A stretch of DNA of 45,658 bases from Lachnospiraceae bacterium. GTDB lineage: Bacteria > Bacillota > Clostridia > Lachnospirales > Lachnospiraceae. The position numbers and the translations under genes are program-made. Under the pieces are notes generated by a model. The model did not search any database, was not told where the DNA came from, and worked only from the letters and a program-made list of their open reading frames with translations. The stretch is taken from the NCBI GenBank assembly GCA_900751995.1, contig CAADTP010000065.1:1-45658 (forward strand), given 5' to 3'. This document shows, in pieces, positions 7,980 to 15,068 of the stretch. Every line of letters starts with the position of its first letter. Positions within the stretch are counted from its first letter, which is position 1.

Positions 7980-8297
7980 TTAGCGGTTTTTCATCTTGAT
8001 ATCGATGTGAACACCAGCCGGCATTTCCAGTCTGGAAAGTGCATCTACTGTTTTCTGAGTTGGTGTCAGGATATCGATAAGTCTCTTATGTGTTCTCTGC
8101 TCAAACTGCTCTCTGGAATCTTTGTATTTATGAACAGCTCTTAAGATTGTAACAACCTCTTTCTTAGTAGGAAGCGGAACCGGTCCACTTACCATTGCTC
8201 CGTTCTTCTTTACTGTCTCGATGATCTTTGCTGCAGATGCATCAACGAGCTGATGATCATATGCCTTTAATGTGATTCTCATTACCTGATTTGCCAT
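7980..8297 (-). CDS. rpsJ: 30S ribosomal protein S10
   Basis: 105 residues. S10 is a 30S head protein and, as NusE, also part of the antitermination complex. The motif SGPVPLPTKKEVVTILRAVHKYKDSREQFE and the C-terminus MPAGVHIDIKMKNR identify it. It is the first gene of the operon. The ATG has a good AGGAGGAGA site at about 8307-8315, and it is preceded by a leader of about 220 bases with heavy secondary structure. Confidence 0.98.
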   Translation of the reverse strand: MANQVMRITLKAYDHQLVDASAAKIIETVKKNGAMVSGPVPLPTKKEVVTILRAVHKYKDSREQFEQRTHKRLIDILTPTQKTVDALSRLEMPAGVHIDIKMKNR

Positions 8298-8317
8298 AAA
8301 AAAAGTCTCCTCCTATT

Positions 8318-8515
8318 CGTACTTATATAGCAGTACGACAAGCGGCGACTGTACACATCTCCGTGTGTGTCATGGTATATTTGCACACACGTCCCATCCC
8401 AAGATGGTTATTGAACTTTGTACAGTGACTTGTCGTCAGTTTCCTAACTTGACATTCGCTCCACGGAAAACCTGCCAGTGTGGCAGCAACCTCGCGCTTC
8501 ATAGCTATCAATGTC
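8318..8515 (-). ncRNA. Structured leader RNA of the S10 operon
   Basis: The untranslated leader upstream of rpsJ contains many exact complementary segments. In the 3' domain, ACGACAAG (8335-8342) pairs with 8429-8436, ACTGTACA (8348-8355) with 8419-8426, CATCT (8356-8360) with 8402-8406 and CGTGTGTG (8362-8369) with 8384-8391, giving one nested long arm. A separate hairpin CGTACT/AGTACG (8318-8323 with 8332-8337) abuts the ribosome binding site and shares three bases with the base of the arm. In the 5' domain GACATT (8451-8456) closes with AATGTC (8510-8515) around a CTGCCA/TGGCAG hairpin (8472-8486). Such leaders normally mediate ribosomal-protein feedback. The ligand here is unknown, with L4 as an obvious candidate. 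Confidence 0.72.
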
Positions 8516-8527
8516 ACAGCAAGGATT

Positions 8528-8556
8528 AGTATATACGATGATTCTTCAGAATGCAA
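8528..8556 (-). promoter_or_regulatory. Sigma-A promoter of the S10 operon
   Basis: On the minus strand -35 TTGCAT (8551-8556) and -10 TATACT (8528-8533) are separated by exactly 17 bases. Transcription should begin near 8521, leaving a leader of about 224 bases before rpsJ. Confidence 0.7.
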
Positions 8557-8586
8557 GCCTTTTTTTTAATTTTTTTGATTTTTTTT

Positions 8587-8628
8587 AAAAAAGAAGAAAA
8601 TGGCTCATTTCTGAACCATTTTCTTCTT
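8587..8628 (-). terminator. Terminator after the signal-peptidase-like gene
   Basis: AAGAAGAAAATGG (8591-8603) pairs with CCATTTTCTTCTT (8616-8628), with a further three pairs inside. On the minus strand it is followed by six T. It separates the upstream membrane-protein gene from the S10 promoter. Confidence 0.85.
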
Positions 8629-8646
8629 ATATAATAGGTACTTATT

Positions 8647-9726
8647 TTATTCTTCCATATCGTCCACATCACCACTGATGATATCCGAGTAATCAAACAG
8701 TGTAACCTTCGTGATGTCATCCTTAACGATATCCGGTGCATCACCGGCCTTCTTTACGCGGCTTGCAAGCTGCGCTGCGGAATAAGACGGCATCGCAAGG
8801 CTTCCAATGGTAACCGGCTCCTCTTCCTCTTCCGGAACCTCTTCGACCTTTCCGGCCGGATGCGGCTTTCTGTTTTCTTCAACCGTACGTTCTGCCATTT
8901 CCAGTCTGGAAAGCATATCTGCTTCTTCTGAAGTGGCTGCTGCAATCTCTTTCTTAAGTTCCGCATGAGCTTCACTTGCGGCAGTCTGTGCAGTCTGCTG
9001 TATGGCAGCCTTCTTTTTATTCTCCGAATAGCCTGTAACATCCTCTTCGTCAATCTCATCTACGAAACCGCCCGTACGGACCTTACGCTTATCTGCTTTT
9101 TTATTTTTGTGTTTTCGTGCCTTTTCTTCCTGAATGATCTCTTTTTCTTCTTCCTTCATTCTTCTGGCACGTGCTTTTTCTTCCTGCTTCAGTTCTTTCC
9201 TGGACTTCACATAACCCGGTTCCGGATCGTTCACATCTTCCTCAATATCATCCGGCTCTTTCTTCCAGAGCTCTGCGATCACATACAGGATGATCAGGAA
9301 CAATACGACCAGACCAAGAATGATCAGGCCTTCAATACTTTCTGTAGCCACCATAAGATATCCCACATAGCCAATGGTAACTACAACTTTCGGAACATAA
9401 TCTCCAACCTTAATGGTAAAAGTCTTTCCTCCGGAAACGGACTGATCTGTTACTGTTCCGGTTCCCTTGGAGGCATCGAGATTGGTGATCGTATATTTAT
9501 ATGTCTCGGAATCTTTCTGTACAAGGATTGGAGTACCTGCGCTGATCGCAGAACTCTTCTCCGGGATCGCATATGTAACAGATCCGACTGGGAGGTTCGT
9601 TGCCTTATCGGATTTATCCACGATCACTGTTCTCACCCCGAAGAACGGCGGAAGAACAAGTCCCAGTACACAGATCAGTGTGCATATCACAACAAAATGT
9701 ACGATAAATTTCAATACTTTTGACAT
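8647..9726 (-). CDS. Membrane protein with degenerate signal-peptidase-like core and charged tail
   Basis: 359 residues, not a named gene to me. A membrane segment spans about residues 5-28 (KFIVHFVVICTLICVLGLVL). It is followed by a beta-rich outer domain with phrases such as NLPVGSVTYAIP and YKYTITNLDASKGTGTV, then VVVTIGYVGYLMVATES and a second membrane segment at about 130-152. The domain plan, including the VGxxVTY and IGYVGY-like motifs, resembles SipW-type signal peptidases, but I cannot find the catalytic serine motif (SMxP) or the lysine. The remaining 200 residues are highly charged, with KK and EE runs, probably cytoplasmic and partly coiled coil. It is separated from crh by a hairpin. 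The signal-peptidase relation is inference. Confidence 0.7.
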   Translation of the reverse strand: MSKVLKFIVHFVVICTLICVLGLVLPPFFGVRTVIVDKSDKATNLPVGSVTYAIPEKSSAISAGTPILVQKDSETYKYTITNLDASKGTGTVTDQSVSGGKTFTIKVGDYVPKVVVTIGYVGYLMVATESIEGLIILGLVVLFLIILYVIAELWKKEPDDIEEDVNDPEPGYVKSRKELKQEEKARARRMKEEEKEIIQEEKARKHKNKKADKRKVRTGGFVDEIDEEDVTGYSENKKKAAIQQTAQTAASEAHAELKKEIAAATSEEADMLSRLEMAERTVEENRKPHPAGKVEEVPEEEEEPVTIGSLAMPSYSAAQLASRVKKAGDAPDIVKDDITKVTLFDYSDIISGDVDDMEE

Positions 9727-9768
9727 AGGTAATCTTCCTCTTTCATATTTGTAGGTACTTTGAAGCGG

Positions 9769-9815
9769 AAAGGGATACAGCGGGAATCGGTCTTCCTTTC
9801 CGTCTGTATCCCTTT
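9769..9815 (-). terminator. Long hairpin after crh-like gene
   Basis: AAAGGGATACAG (9769-9780) pairs with CTGTATCCCTTT (9804-9815), and the adjoining CGGGAA/TTTCCG extends the stem to about 18 pairs. The tract after it on the minus strand is only weakly T-rich, so it may be an inefficient terminator or a processing site. Confidence 0.5.
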
Positions 9816-9871
9816 ATATTCCACATCCGCAGGAATCTACCCTTTTCCGCGGACTGCTCTGTCCCAACTGA

Positions 9872-10126
9872 TTACTGGTTGCTTAAATACTGTTCAATGC
9901 TCTCCATCGCTGCATTCTCATCATCACCGTTGGCAGACAGTGTAATCTCTTCTCCAGCGTCAAGTCCCAGGGTCATCATTCCCATAATGCTCTTTGCATT
10001 GACTCTTTTTTTGCCAATCTCAACATAAATTTCACTGTTAAACTGGCTTGCCACCTGAACAAGCTGTGCTACAGGTCTTGCCTCCAGTCCAGTGGATAAG
10101 TTGATAGTGATTGGTTTTTTAATCAT
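9872..10126 (-). CDS. crh: Crh-like HPr family protein lacking the phosphorylatable histidine
   Basis: 84 residues with the HPr fold. The active-site motif, normally GLHARP, reads GLEARP at residues 13-18, so the phosphoenolpyruvate-dependent His15 is a glutamate. The regulatory serine motif NAKSIMGMMTLG (Ser46 region) is intact. In Bacillus subtilis, Crh has glutamine at this position, is phosphorylated only on Ser46 by HPr kinase and acts with CcpA. The location directly after whiA, with a 4-base overlap, also matches the B. subtilis yvcL-crh arrangement. It therefore probably acts in catabolite control or metabolic sensing rather than sugar transport. Confidence 0.87.
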   Translation of the reverse strand: MIKKPITINLSTGLEARPVAQLVQVASQFNSEIYVEIGKKRVNAKSIMGMMTLGLDAGEEITLSANGDDENAAMESIEQYLSNQ

Positions 10127-11079
10127 AATAGCTCCTCCTTGTTCTCCCGCAGCTCATCTGCGATCTCACTCAGCTTGCGAAGCCGGTGATTCACACCTGA
10201 TTTGCCCACCTGCGGATTCAACATCATACCTAATTCTTTCAGTGTGGCATCCGGATACTGCAGTCTCAGCCTGGCTATCTGTGCCAATCCATCACTTAAG
10301 CTCTCAAAGCCGATAGTTCTGCTGATCAGCTGTATATCTTCCACCTGTCTTACTGCCGCATTTACCGTTTTATTGATATTCGCAGCCTCACAGTTCACCT
10401 TACGGTTTACCGTGTTACGCATTTCCTTAAGTATCCGGATGTTCTCCAGATCCATAAGGGCTACGTTCGCCTCCATGACTGCCAGCATGTCAACGATCTG
10501 CGCGCCTTCCTTCACATAGACCACATATGATTTCTTGCGCACCACAATTTTAGCTTCTACGTGAAAACTGCGGATAATCCCCTGTAATTGTTCTGCTTTC
10601 CTGCTGTCCGGACACACGATCTCAAAATGATACCCTTTCTCTGGATCACTGATCGAACCGGACGACAAAAAAGTACCGCGAATAAATGCCCGCTTGCAAC
10701 AGTTCATCTGAACCACAAGCGAATTATCCATTTCAAGTAAACCGGTTTCGTTATCCACAGAAAGCTTTGTCCCCTGCAGTACTTCCTCTGTTCTGGCAGG
10801 ATCCGTAACCTCAACAAGATATACCTTACCCCGTTTGAGATGAGACCCTTCCCGGATAACAATCGCTGTCTCTATATTAAAGGTTTTTCGCAATAATGTA
10901 AAGCTTTTTCTTGCAACTGCTTCATTTTCTGTCTGGATCCATAGTTTTCTGTTTCCATCCGACATTTTTTCCACACGGCCGCAGCCGCAGAGCAGTGCCG
11001 CCAGTTCTGCCACCTGACAGTGCCTGGCCAGACTAAGCTGTCCTGCAAGTTCTTCTTTGACTTTTCCTGAAAATGACAT
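10123..11079 (-). CDS. whiA: Sporulation/cell-division regulator WhiA
   Basis: 318 residues, the usual length. WhiA combines a LAGLIDADG-homing-endonuclease-like N-terminal fold with a C-terminal helix-turn-helix. The start MSFSGKVKEELAGQ, the segment KRAFIRGTFLSSGSISDPEKGYH and the C-terminal YPDATLKELGMMLNPQVGKSGVNHRLRKL (HTH core: LKELG...GKSGVNHR) are characteristic. In Bacillus it affects chromosome segregation and FtsZ ring formation. In actinobacteria it drives sporulation genes. It lies between rapZ (48-base gap) and crh, which it overlaps. Confidence 0.97.
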   Translation of the reverse strand: MSFSGKVKEELAGQLSLARHCQVAELAALLCGCGRVEKMSDGNRKLWIQTENEAVARKSFTLLRKTFNIETAIVIREGSHLKRGKVYLVEVTDPARTEEVLQGTKLSVDNETGLLEMDNSLVVQMNCCKRAFIRGTFLSSGSISDPEKGYHFEIVCPDSRKAEQLQGIIRSFHVEAKIVVRKKSYVVYVKEGAQIVDMLAVMEANVALMDLENIRILKEMRNTVNRKVNCEAANINKTVNAAVRQVEDIQLISRTIGFESLSDGLAQIARLRLQYPDATLKELGMMLNPQVGKSGVNHRLRKLSEIADELRENKEELL

Positions 11080-11127
11080 CCCGAACCCTCTTTTACTGTT
11101 TCCCTGCCACCCTTTTCATCGCGGCAG

Positions 11128-12006
11128 TTATTTTTTCAGAAGTCTGTCCTTCTCCGCATCCCTGTGCTCCAGGCGGATGCCGTATTCATCCGATTTGGAA
11201 AGCCTGGAAAAAAGTTCTCTGGCAATAGTAACAGAACGATGTTTTCCCCCTGTACATCCGATACCGATCACAAGGCTTGTTTTCCCTTCTTTAATGTAGT
11301 TAGGGATCAGAAAACGGATCATATCCTCCAGTTTGTCCGCGAAGGCTTTCGCCGTATCACTGGCCATCACATAATTGAACACTTCATCGTCAAGGCCTGT
11401 CAGAGGACGCAGTTCATCCACATAATAGGGATTGGGAAGAAATCGCACATCAAACACAAGATCTGCATCTGCCGGGATTCCATACTTAAAGCCGAAGGAA
11501 AGCACAGAGATCATGATATTGCTGAACTCTCTGTCATCCACAAAGATCTTTTCGATTTCCTGGCGAAGCTCCCTGGTAAGCAGATGGCTGGTATCAATGA
11601 TATAATCCGCACGTTTCCGGAGAAATTTTGTTTTCTCACGTTCCAGGCGGATTCCCTCATCCACTCTCCCTGCTCTTGCCAGCGGGTGGCTTCTTCTGGA
11701 TTCTTTATAGCGTTTTACAAGGACAGAATCCTCTGCATCCATAAACAGGATCTCGTAATCATACCCGGTCTGCTTCATACGGTCCAGAACTACTTCCAGT
11801 TCATCAAGGGCACTTCCGCTTCTGGCATCGATCCCCAGAGCCACATTTCTAACATTTTCGCTCTGCATCTCAGGAAGAAGGGAAGCAAATTTTTCCAGAA
11901 GCTGGATTGGAAGATTATCCACGCAGAAATATCCCATATCCTCCAACATTTTAAGTGCAGCTGTTTTTCCTGCTCCTGACACTCCTGTAACGATCACAAA
12001 ACGCAT
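11128..12006 (-). CDS. rapZ: RapZ/YvcJ family nucleotide-binding protein
   Basis: 292 residues, full length. The N-terminal P-loop GVSGAGKT (about residues 8-15) and the C-terminal signature IGCTGGKHRSVTIARELF are diagnostic. In enterobacteria RapZ is the adaptor that targets GlmZ RNA to RNase E. The Gram-positive orthologue YvcJ is a GTPase/ATPase linked to competence and cell-wall metabolism. Here it stands at the head of rapZ-whiA-crh. The yvcK gene usually found between rapZ and whiA is absent from this interval. Confidence 0.95.
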   Translation of the reverse strand: MRFVIVTGVSGAGKTAALKMLEDMGYFCVDNLPIQLLEKFASLLPEMQSENVRNVALGIDARSGSALDELEVVLDRMKQTGYDYEILFMDAEDSVLVKRYKESRRSHPLARAGRVDEGIRLEREKTKFLRKRADYIIDTSHLLTRELRQEIEKIFVDDREFSNIMISVLSFGFKYGIPADADLVFDVRFLPNPYYVDELRPLTGLDDEVFNYVMASDTAKAFADKLEDMIRFLIPNYIKEGKTSLVIGIGCTGGKHRSVTIARELFSRLSKSDEYGIRLEHRDAEKDRLLKK

Positions 12007-12193
12007 AGTCTCTCTTCCTTTCCATTTCTTCTTCCGTTATCTGCAAAGCGTACATACGCATTCCTGTTCCCTCTGTTTCGTATCCTGGGTACCTGAAAGC
12101 CGGACTACGCTGAGCCTTTTAGGTCTGTGCGATCGGATCCACAGACAAGTAAGTGGTATAATTATTTTGAAAACGATGTACCAGAAATGGTCA

Positions 12194-13111
12194 TCAGGCT
12201 TCAAAATCACCCAGGAACTTCACCTCCGGTTCCAACGTAACTCCATATTTCTTATAAACGATATCCCTGACATTATCCATCAGCGTGCGGACATCCCTGG
12301 CAGTTGCACCGCCTGCATTGATCACAAAGCCACAGTGTTTCTCAGAAACCTGTGCACCACCTACCTGATATCCAGCAAGACCGCTGTCCATGATCAGCTT
12401 ACCTGCAAAATATCCCTCCGGTCTCTTAAAGGTACTTCCAGCACTGGGATACTCCAACGGCTGTTTGGTGGTACGACGGATCGTCAGATCTTTCATGGTC
12501 TCACGGATCACTTCCGGATTTCCCTCCTTCAGCTGCAGCTTTGCTTCCAGCACGATATAACCTGCGGTTTTGATGATGCTGGTACGATATCCCAGTTCCA
12601 GTTTATCTGCCGGAAGGGTAACGATCTCTCCCTCCTCATCCATCACAGTTACCTCTGTGAGAACATCCTTCATCTCGCCGCCATAGGCACCTGCATTCAT
12701 CACAACCGCACCGCCCATAGTTCCCGGGATCCCGCCTGCAAACTCAAAGCCTGTAAGAGCTGCATTTTTTGCTGCTGCTGCCACCGATGAAAGCAGCGCA
12801 CCTGCCTGTACGGTGATCTCTGTTCCTTCTACGGTAACGGCAGACATATTTTTGTAGATCTGGATAACTGCTCCACGGTAACCGCCGTCTCCTACCAGAA
12901 GATTACTTCCATTTCCGAGGATAAAATAAGGGATCGCACTTTCTTTACAGATTTTTACGATACGCCCCACATCTGTGTCTTTATCCGGCATCAGAAAATA
13001 ATCCGCCGGACCTCCGATCTTAAAAGTTGTATGACGGCTCATTGCTTCGCCTGTAAAAACACGTTCTTCTCCAAGAAGATCGCAGAACTTTTTTATGATT
13101 TCTGAATTCAC
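12194..13111 (-). CDS. murB: UDP-N-acetylenolpyruvoylglucosamine reductase
   Basis: 305 residues. MurB reduces UDP-GlcNAc-enolpyruvate to UDP-MurNAc with NADPH and bound FAD, the second committed step of peptidoglycan synthesis in the cytoplasm. The FAD domain motifs HTTFKIGGPADYFLMP and NGSNLLVGDGGYRG, and the type II MurB signature GGIPGTMGGAVVMNAGAYGGE (core GTMGGA..NAGAYG), are visible. SAGSTFKRPEGYFAGKLI carries the catalytic serine. It is followed after 187 bases by rapZ, a neighbourhood frequent in Firmicutes. Confidence 0.97.
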   Translation of the reverse strand: MNSEIIKKFCDLLGEERVFTGEAMSRHTTFKIGGPADYFLMPDKDTDVGRIVKICKESAIPYFILGNGSNLLVGDGGYRGAVIQIYKNMSAVTVEGTEITVQAGALLSSVAAAAKNAALTGFEFAGGIPGTMGGAVVMNAGAYGGEMKDVLTEVTVMDEEGEIVTLPADKLELGYRTSIIKTAGYIVLEAKLQLKEGNPEVIRETMKDLTIRRTTKQPLEYPSAGSTFKRPEGYFAGKLIMDSGLAGYQVGGAQVSEKHCGFVINAGGATARDVRTLMDNVRDIVYKKYGVTLEPEVKFLGDFEA

Positions 13112-13228
13112 TTTTTATTTCCTCAGTCTTTCTGTTTTATTTCTGTAAAGCAGACATTACTGTTCCGCCTTGACTTATGCTCATGAACTGGATCTGTCCG
13201 TGATCTGCGCTCAATTTCTCATTTGCTG

Positions 13229-13960
13229 TCAGCTGTGTGAAACGTTTCCGGCTGACAGTATATCCCGCACAACTTCTCCCGCCAGCAGATATCCCGCAGT
13301 CCCTGTCACAAAGGAAATATTTCCTTCGGCAGGCTTCTTCACCATAGTTCTTCTCCGTCTGAAAAGCTTTTCTTTTGCCGGTTGTTCTCTGGAATACAGT
13401 ACTTTGAGTTTACGTATTCCCTGTTTACGCAGTTCTTTTTTTATGATCCTGGCCGCCGGGCATACTGTGGTCCTGCTGATATCCGCAACCTCAAGTCTAG
13501 ACGGGTCTATCTTGTCCCCGATGTCCAGGCAGGAGATCACAGGCACACGTTCCTCCCTTGCTCTGCTGATCAGAAGCAGTTTTGACGACAGTGTTCCCAT
13601 TGTATCCACAATATAATCAAAGGAACGCAATTCAAACATTCCCGCAGTCTCCTCATTATAAAAGGTTTCGTAGGTATGCACCAAAATATTCTCATCAATA
13701 TCCCGGATTCTCTTCTTGGCCGCCTCTACCTTGCTCATTCCCAGAGTAGAATGAAGTGCCAGCACCTGGCTTCCGATATTCGTCAATGTGATCTTTTCAT
13801 GATCGATCAGTGTCAGACTCCCCACACCGCAGCGCGCAAGTGACTCTGCCACCTGTGATCCGGCTCCGCCAAGACCGAATACTGCAATTTTCGCCCTGCT
13901 GAGTTTTTTTACACCTGTATTTCCAACGAGCAATTCCATACGTGAAAAAGCATCCTGCAT
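13229..13960 (-). CDS. tcdA: tRNA threonylcarbamoyladenosine dehydratase
   Basis: 243 residues from the ATG at 13960, which has AGGAGG six bases upstream. A longer frame starts at 14026 without a site. It is a ThiF/E1-like protein that uses ATP to cyclise t6A37 to ct6A in tRNA. The nucleotide-binding GLGGAGSQVAESLARCGVG, the DHEKITLTNIGSQ motif typical of the TcdA/YgdL branch, and TTVCPAARIIKKELRKQGI with the conserved cysteine are seen. The C-terminal region has the GNISFVTGTAGYLLAGEVV segment. It is transcribed divergently from the spoVA operon. Confidence 0.93.
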   Translation of the reverse strand: MQDAFSRMELLVGNTGVKKLSRAKIAVFGLGGAGSQVAESLARCGVGSLTLIDHEKITLTNIGSQVLALHSTLGMSKVEAAKKRIRDIDENILVHTYETFYNEETAGMFELRSFDYIVDTMGTLSSKLLLISRAREERVPVISCLDIGDKIDPSRLEVADISRTTVCPAARIIKKELRKQGIRKLKVLYSREQPAKEKLFRRRRTMVKKPAEGNISFVTGTAGYLLAGEVVRDILSAGNVSHS

Positions 13961-14036
13961 ATCCGTCCTCCTGACACTGTTTTTTCTTTTGATTGAGAAA
14001 GACAGCGCCTGTCCGCCGCTGTCCATATTCCTTTTT

Positions 14037-14065
14037 ATTATACTATCTCTGTCCGTAAATGTACA
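14037..14065 (-). promoter_or_regulatory. Promoter of tcdA
   Basis: Minus-strand -35 TGTACA (14060-14065), 17-base spacer, -10 TATAAT (14037-14042), about 75 bases before the tcdA ATG. Confidence 0.6.
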
Positions 14066-14090
14066 GATATTCTTGTTTTTTAAGATTTTC

Positions 14091-14119
14091 GCATAAAAAA
14101 TTTATATTTTCTCATACTA
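14091..14119 (+). promoter_or_regulatory. Sigma-G type promoter of the spoVA operon
   Basis: GCATA (14091-14095), a 17-base spacer and CATACTA (14113-14119) match the forespore sigma-G consensus (GHATR, then CATNHTA). The site lies about 32 bases before the spoVAB ATG. Expression in the forespore is what the spoVA genes require in Bacillus. Confidence 0.7.
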
Positions 14120-14151
14120 TTCCCATACAATCCCACAAGGAGGTTCTGTCC

Positions 14152-14568
14152 ATGCTTCAACAACTGATTCTGTGCTTTATCGGTTTCTGTGCCGGGATCA
14201 TCGTTGCAGGAGGTGTCTCCGGACTGCTGATCGGCCTTTCCATTGTTCCCCGCTATGCAGGTATCACGCATACAGCTGACCAGATTTTTCTTTATGAAGA
14301 TCTGACACTTCTGGGAACAGTTGCCGGAACCGTCGTCACCCTGTTTCCGATCAGAATTCCGCTGGGACCTTTTTTCCTGGCTGTCTGCGGAGTATTTTTC
14401 GGAATTTTCCTGGGCGGCTGGATCCTTGCACTGGCAGAGATCGCAAAAGTCTTTCCCGTCTTTGCCAGACGGCTGAAGCTCTCTCAGGGGCTTTCTCCGG
14501 TAATAATTTCCATTGCTGCCGGAAAAGCCCTGGGCTCCCTGTTTTATTATGCCATGGGCTGGATGTAA
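14152..14568 (+). CDS. spoVAB: Stage V sporulation protein AB
   Basis: 138 residues from the ATG at 14152, preceded by AAGGAGG. The upstream extension of the frame has no site. Three or four membrane segments cover most of the protein (QQLILCFIGFCAGIIVAGG, TLLGTVAGTVVTLF, PFFLAVCGVFFGIFLGG). The phrases GLSIVPRYAGITHTA and WILALAEIAKVFPVFARRLKL fit the SpoVAB family. SpoVA proteins form the inner-membrane channel that moves Ca-dipicolinate into and out of the spore core. It is the first gene of the cluster, although AA is usually first. Confidence 0.88.
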   Translation: MLQQLILCFIGFCAGIIVAGGVSGLLIGLSIVPRYAGITHTADQIFLYEDLTLLGTVAGTVVTLFPIRIPLGPFFLAVCGVFFGIFLGGWILALAEIAKVFPVFARRLKLSQGLSPVIISIAAGKALGSLFYYAMGWM

Positions 14569-14609
14569 TTCTTACTGTCACTCTACCATCTCACGAAAGG
14601 ATTTTCCAT

Positions 14610-15068
14610 ATGCAAAATATCAACAAAAAAAAATATGAACAATATGTCAAGCAGCTTACTCCCACCCACAGTCTGCCACTGAATATGGCAAAAGCTTTTC
14701 TCACAGGCGGACTGATCTGTCTTCTTGGACAGGTTATCTTAAACACAGCACAGGCTCTCGGTGCAGATGCTTCCGATTCCAGAACCTGGTGTTCTGTCAT
14801 TCTCATTCTCTTAAGCGTCCTTCTCACAGGCTTTGGTATTTATCCCAAAATCGGCAAATTCGGCGGTGCAGGAAGTCTTGTTCCCATTACCGGATTCGCC
14901 AACTCAGTGGCTGCATCCGCCATTGAGTTCCGGGCAGAAGGACAGGTTTTCGGCATAGGGTGCAAGATCTTTACTATTGCAGGCCCTGTGATCCTCTACG
15001 GCATCTTAAGCGCCTGGGGACTGGGTGTAATCTATTATATCCTAAAGATCCTGGAGGTGATATCATGA
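14610..15068 (+). CDS. spoVAC: Stage V sporulation protein AC
   Basis: 152 residues. The motif KYEQYVKQLTPTHSLPLN followed by a membrane segment, and the central GGAGSLVPITGFANSVAASAIEF, are hallmarks. Four membrane segments are expected. In Bacillus SpoVAC acts as a mechanosensitive component of the dipicolinate channel. Its stop overlaps the spoVAD start (ATGA), so the two are coupled. Confidence 0.96.
   Translation: MQNINKKKYEQYVKQLTPTHSLPLNMAKAFLTGGLICLLGQVILNTAQALGADASDSRTWCSVILILLSVLLTGFGIYPKIGKFGGAGSLVPITGFANSVAASAIEFRAEGQVFGIGCKIFTIAGPVILYGILSAWGLGVIYYILKILEVIS

Noticed and set aside
8323..8556. 77-codon frame on the minus strand before rpsJ
   Set aside because: It covers the S10 promoter and structured leader, starts upstream of the transcript and has no family features.
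12026..12056. Short 20-codon frame overlapping the rapZ start
   Set aside because: It has only a weak ribosome binding site and no evidence of conservation is available, so it is not listed as a gene.
13382..13616. Plus-strand frames within tcdA
   Set aside because: Shadow frames of a well-recognised gene without start signals.
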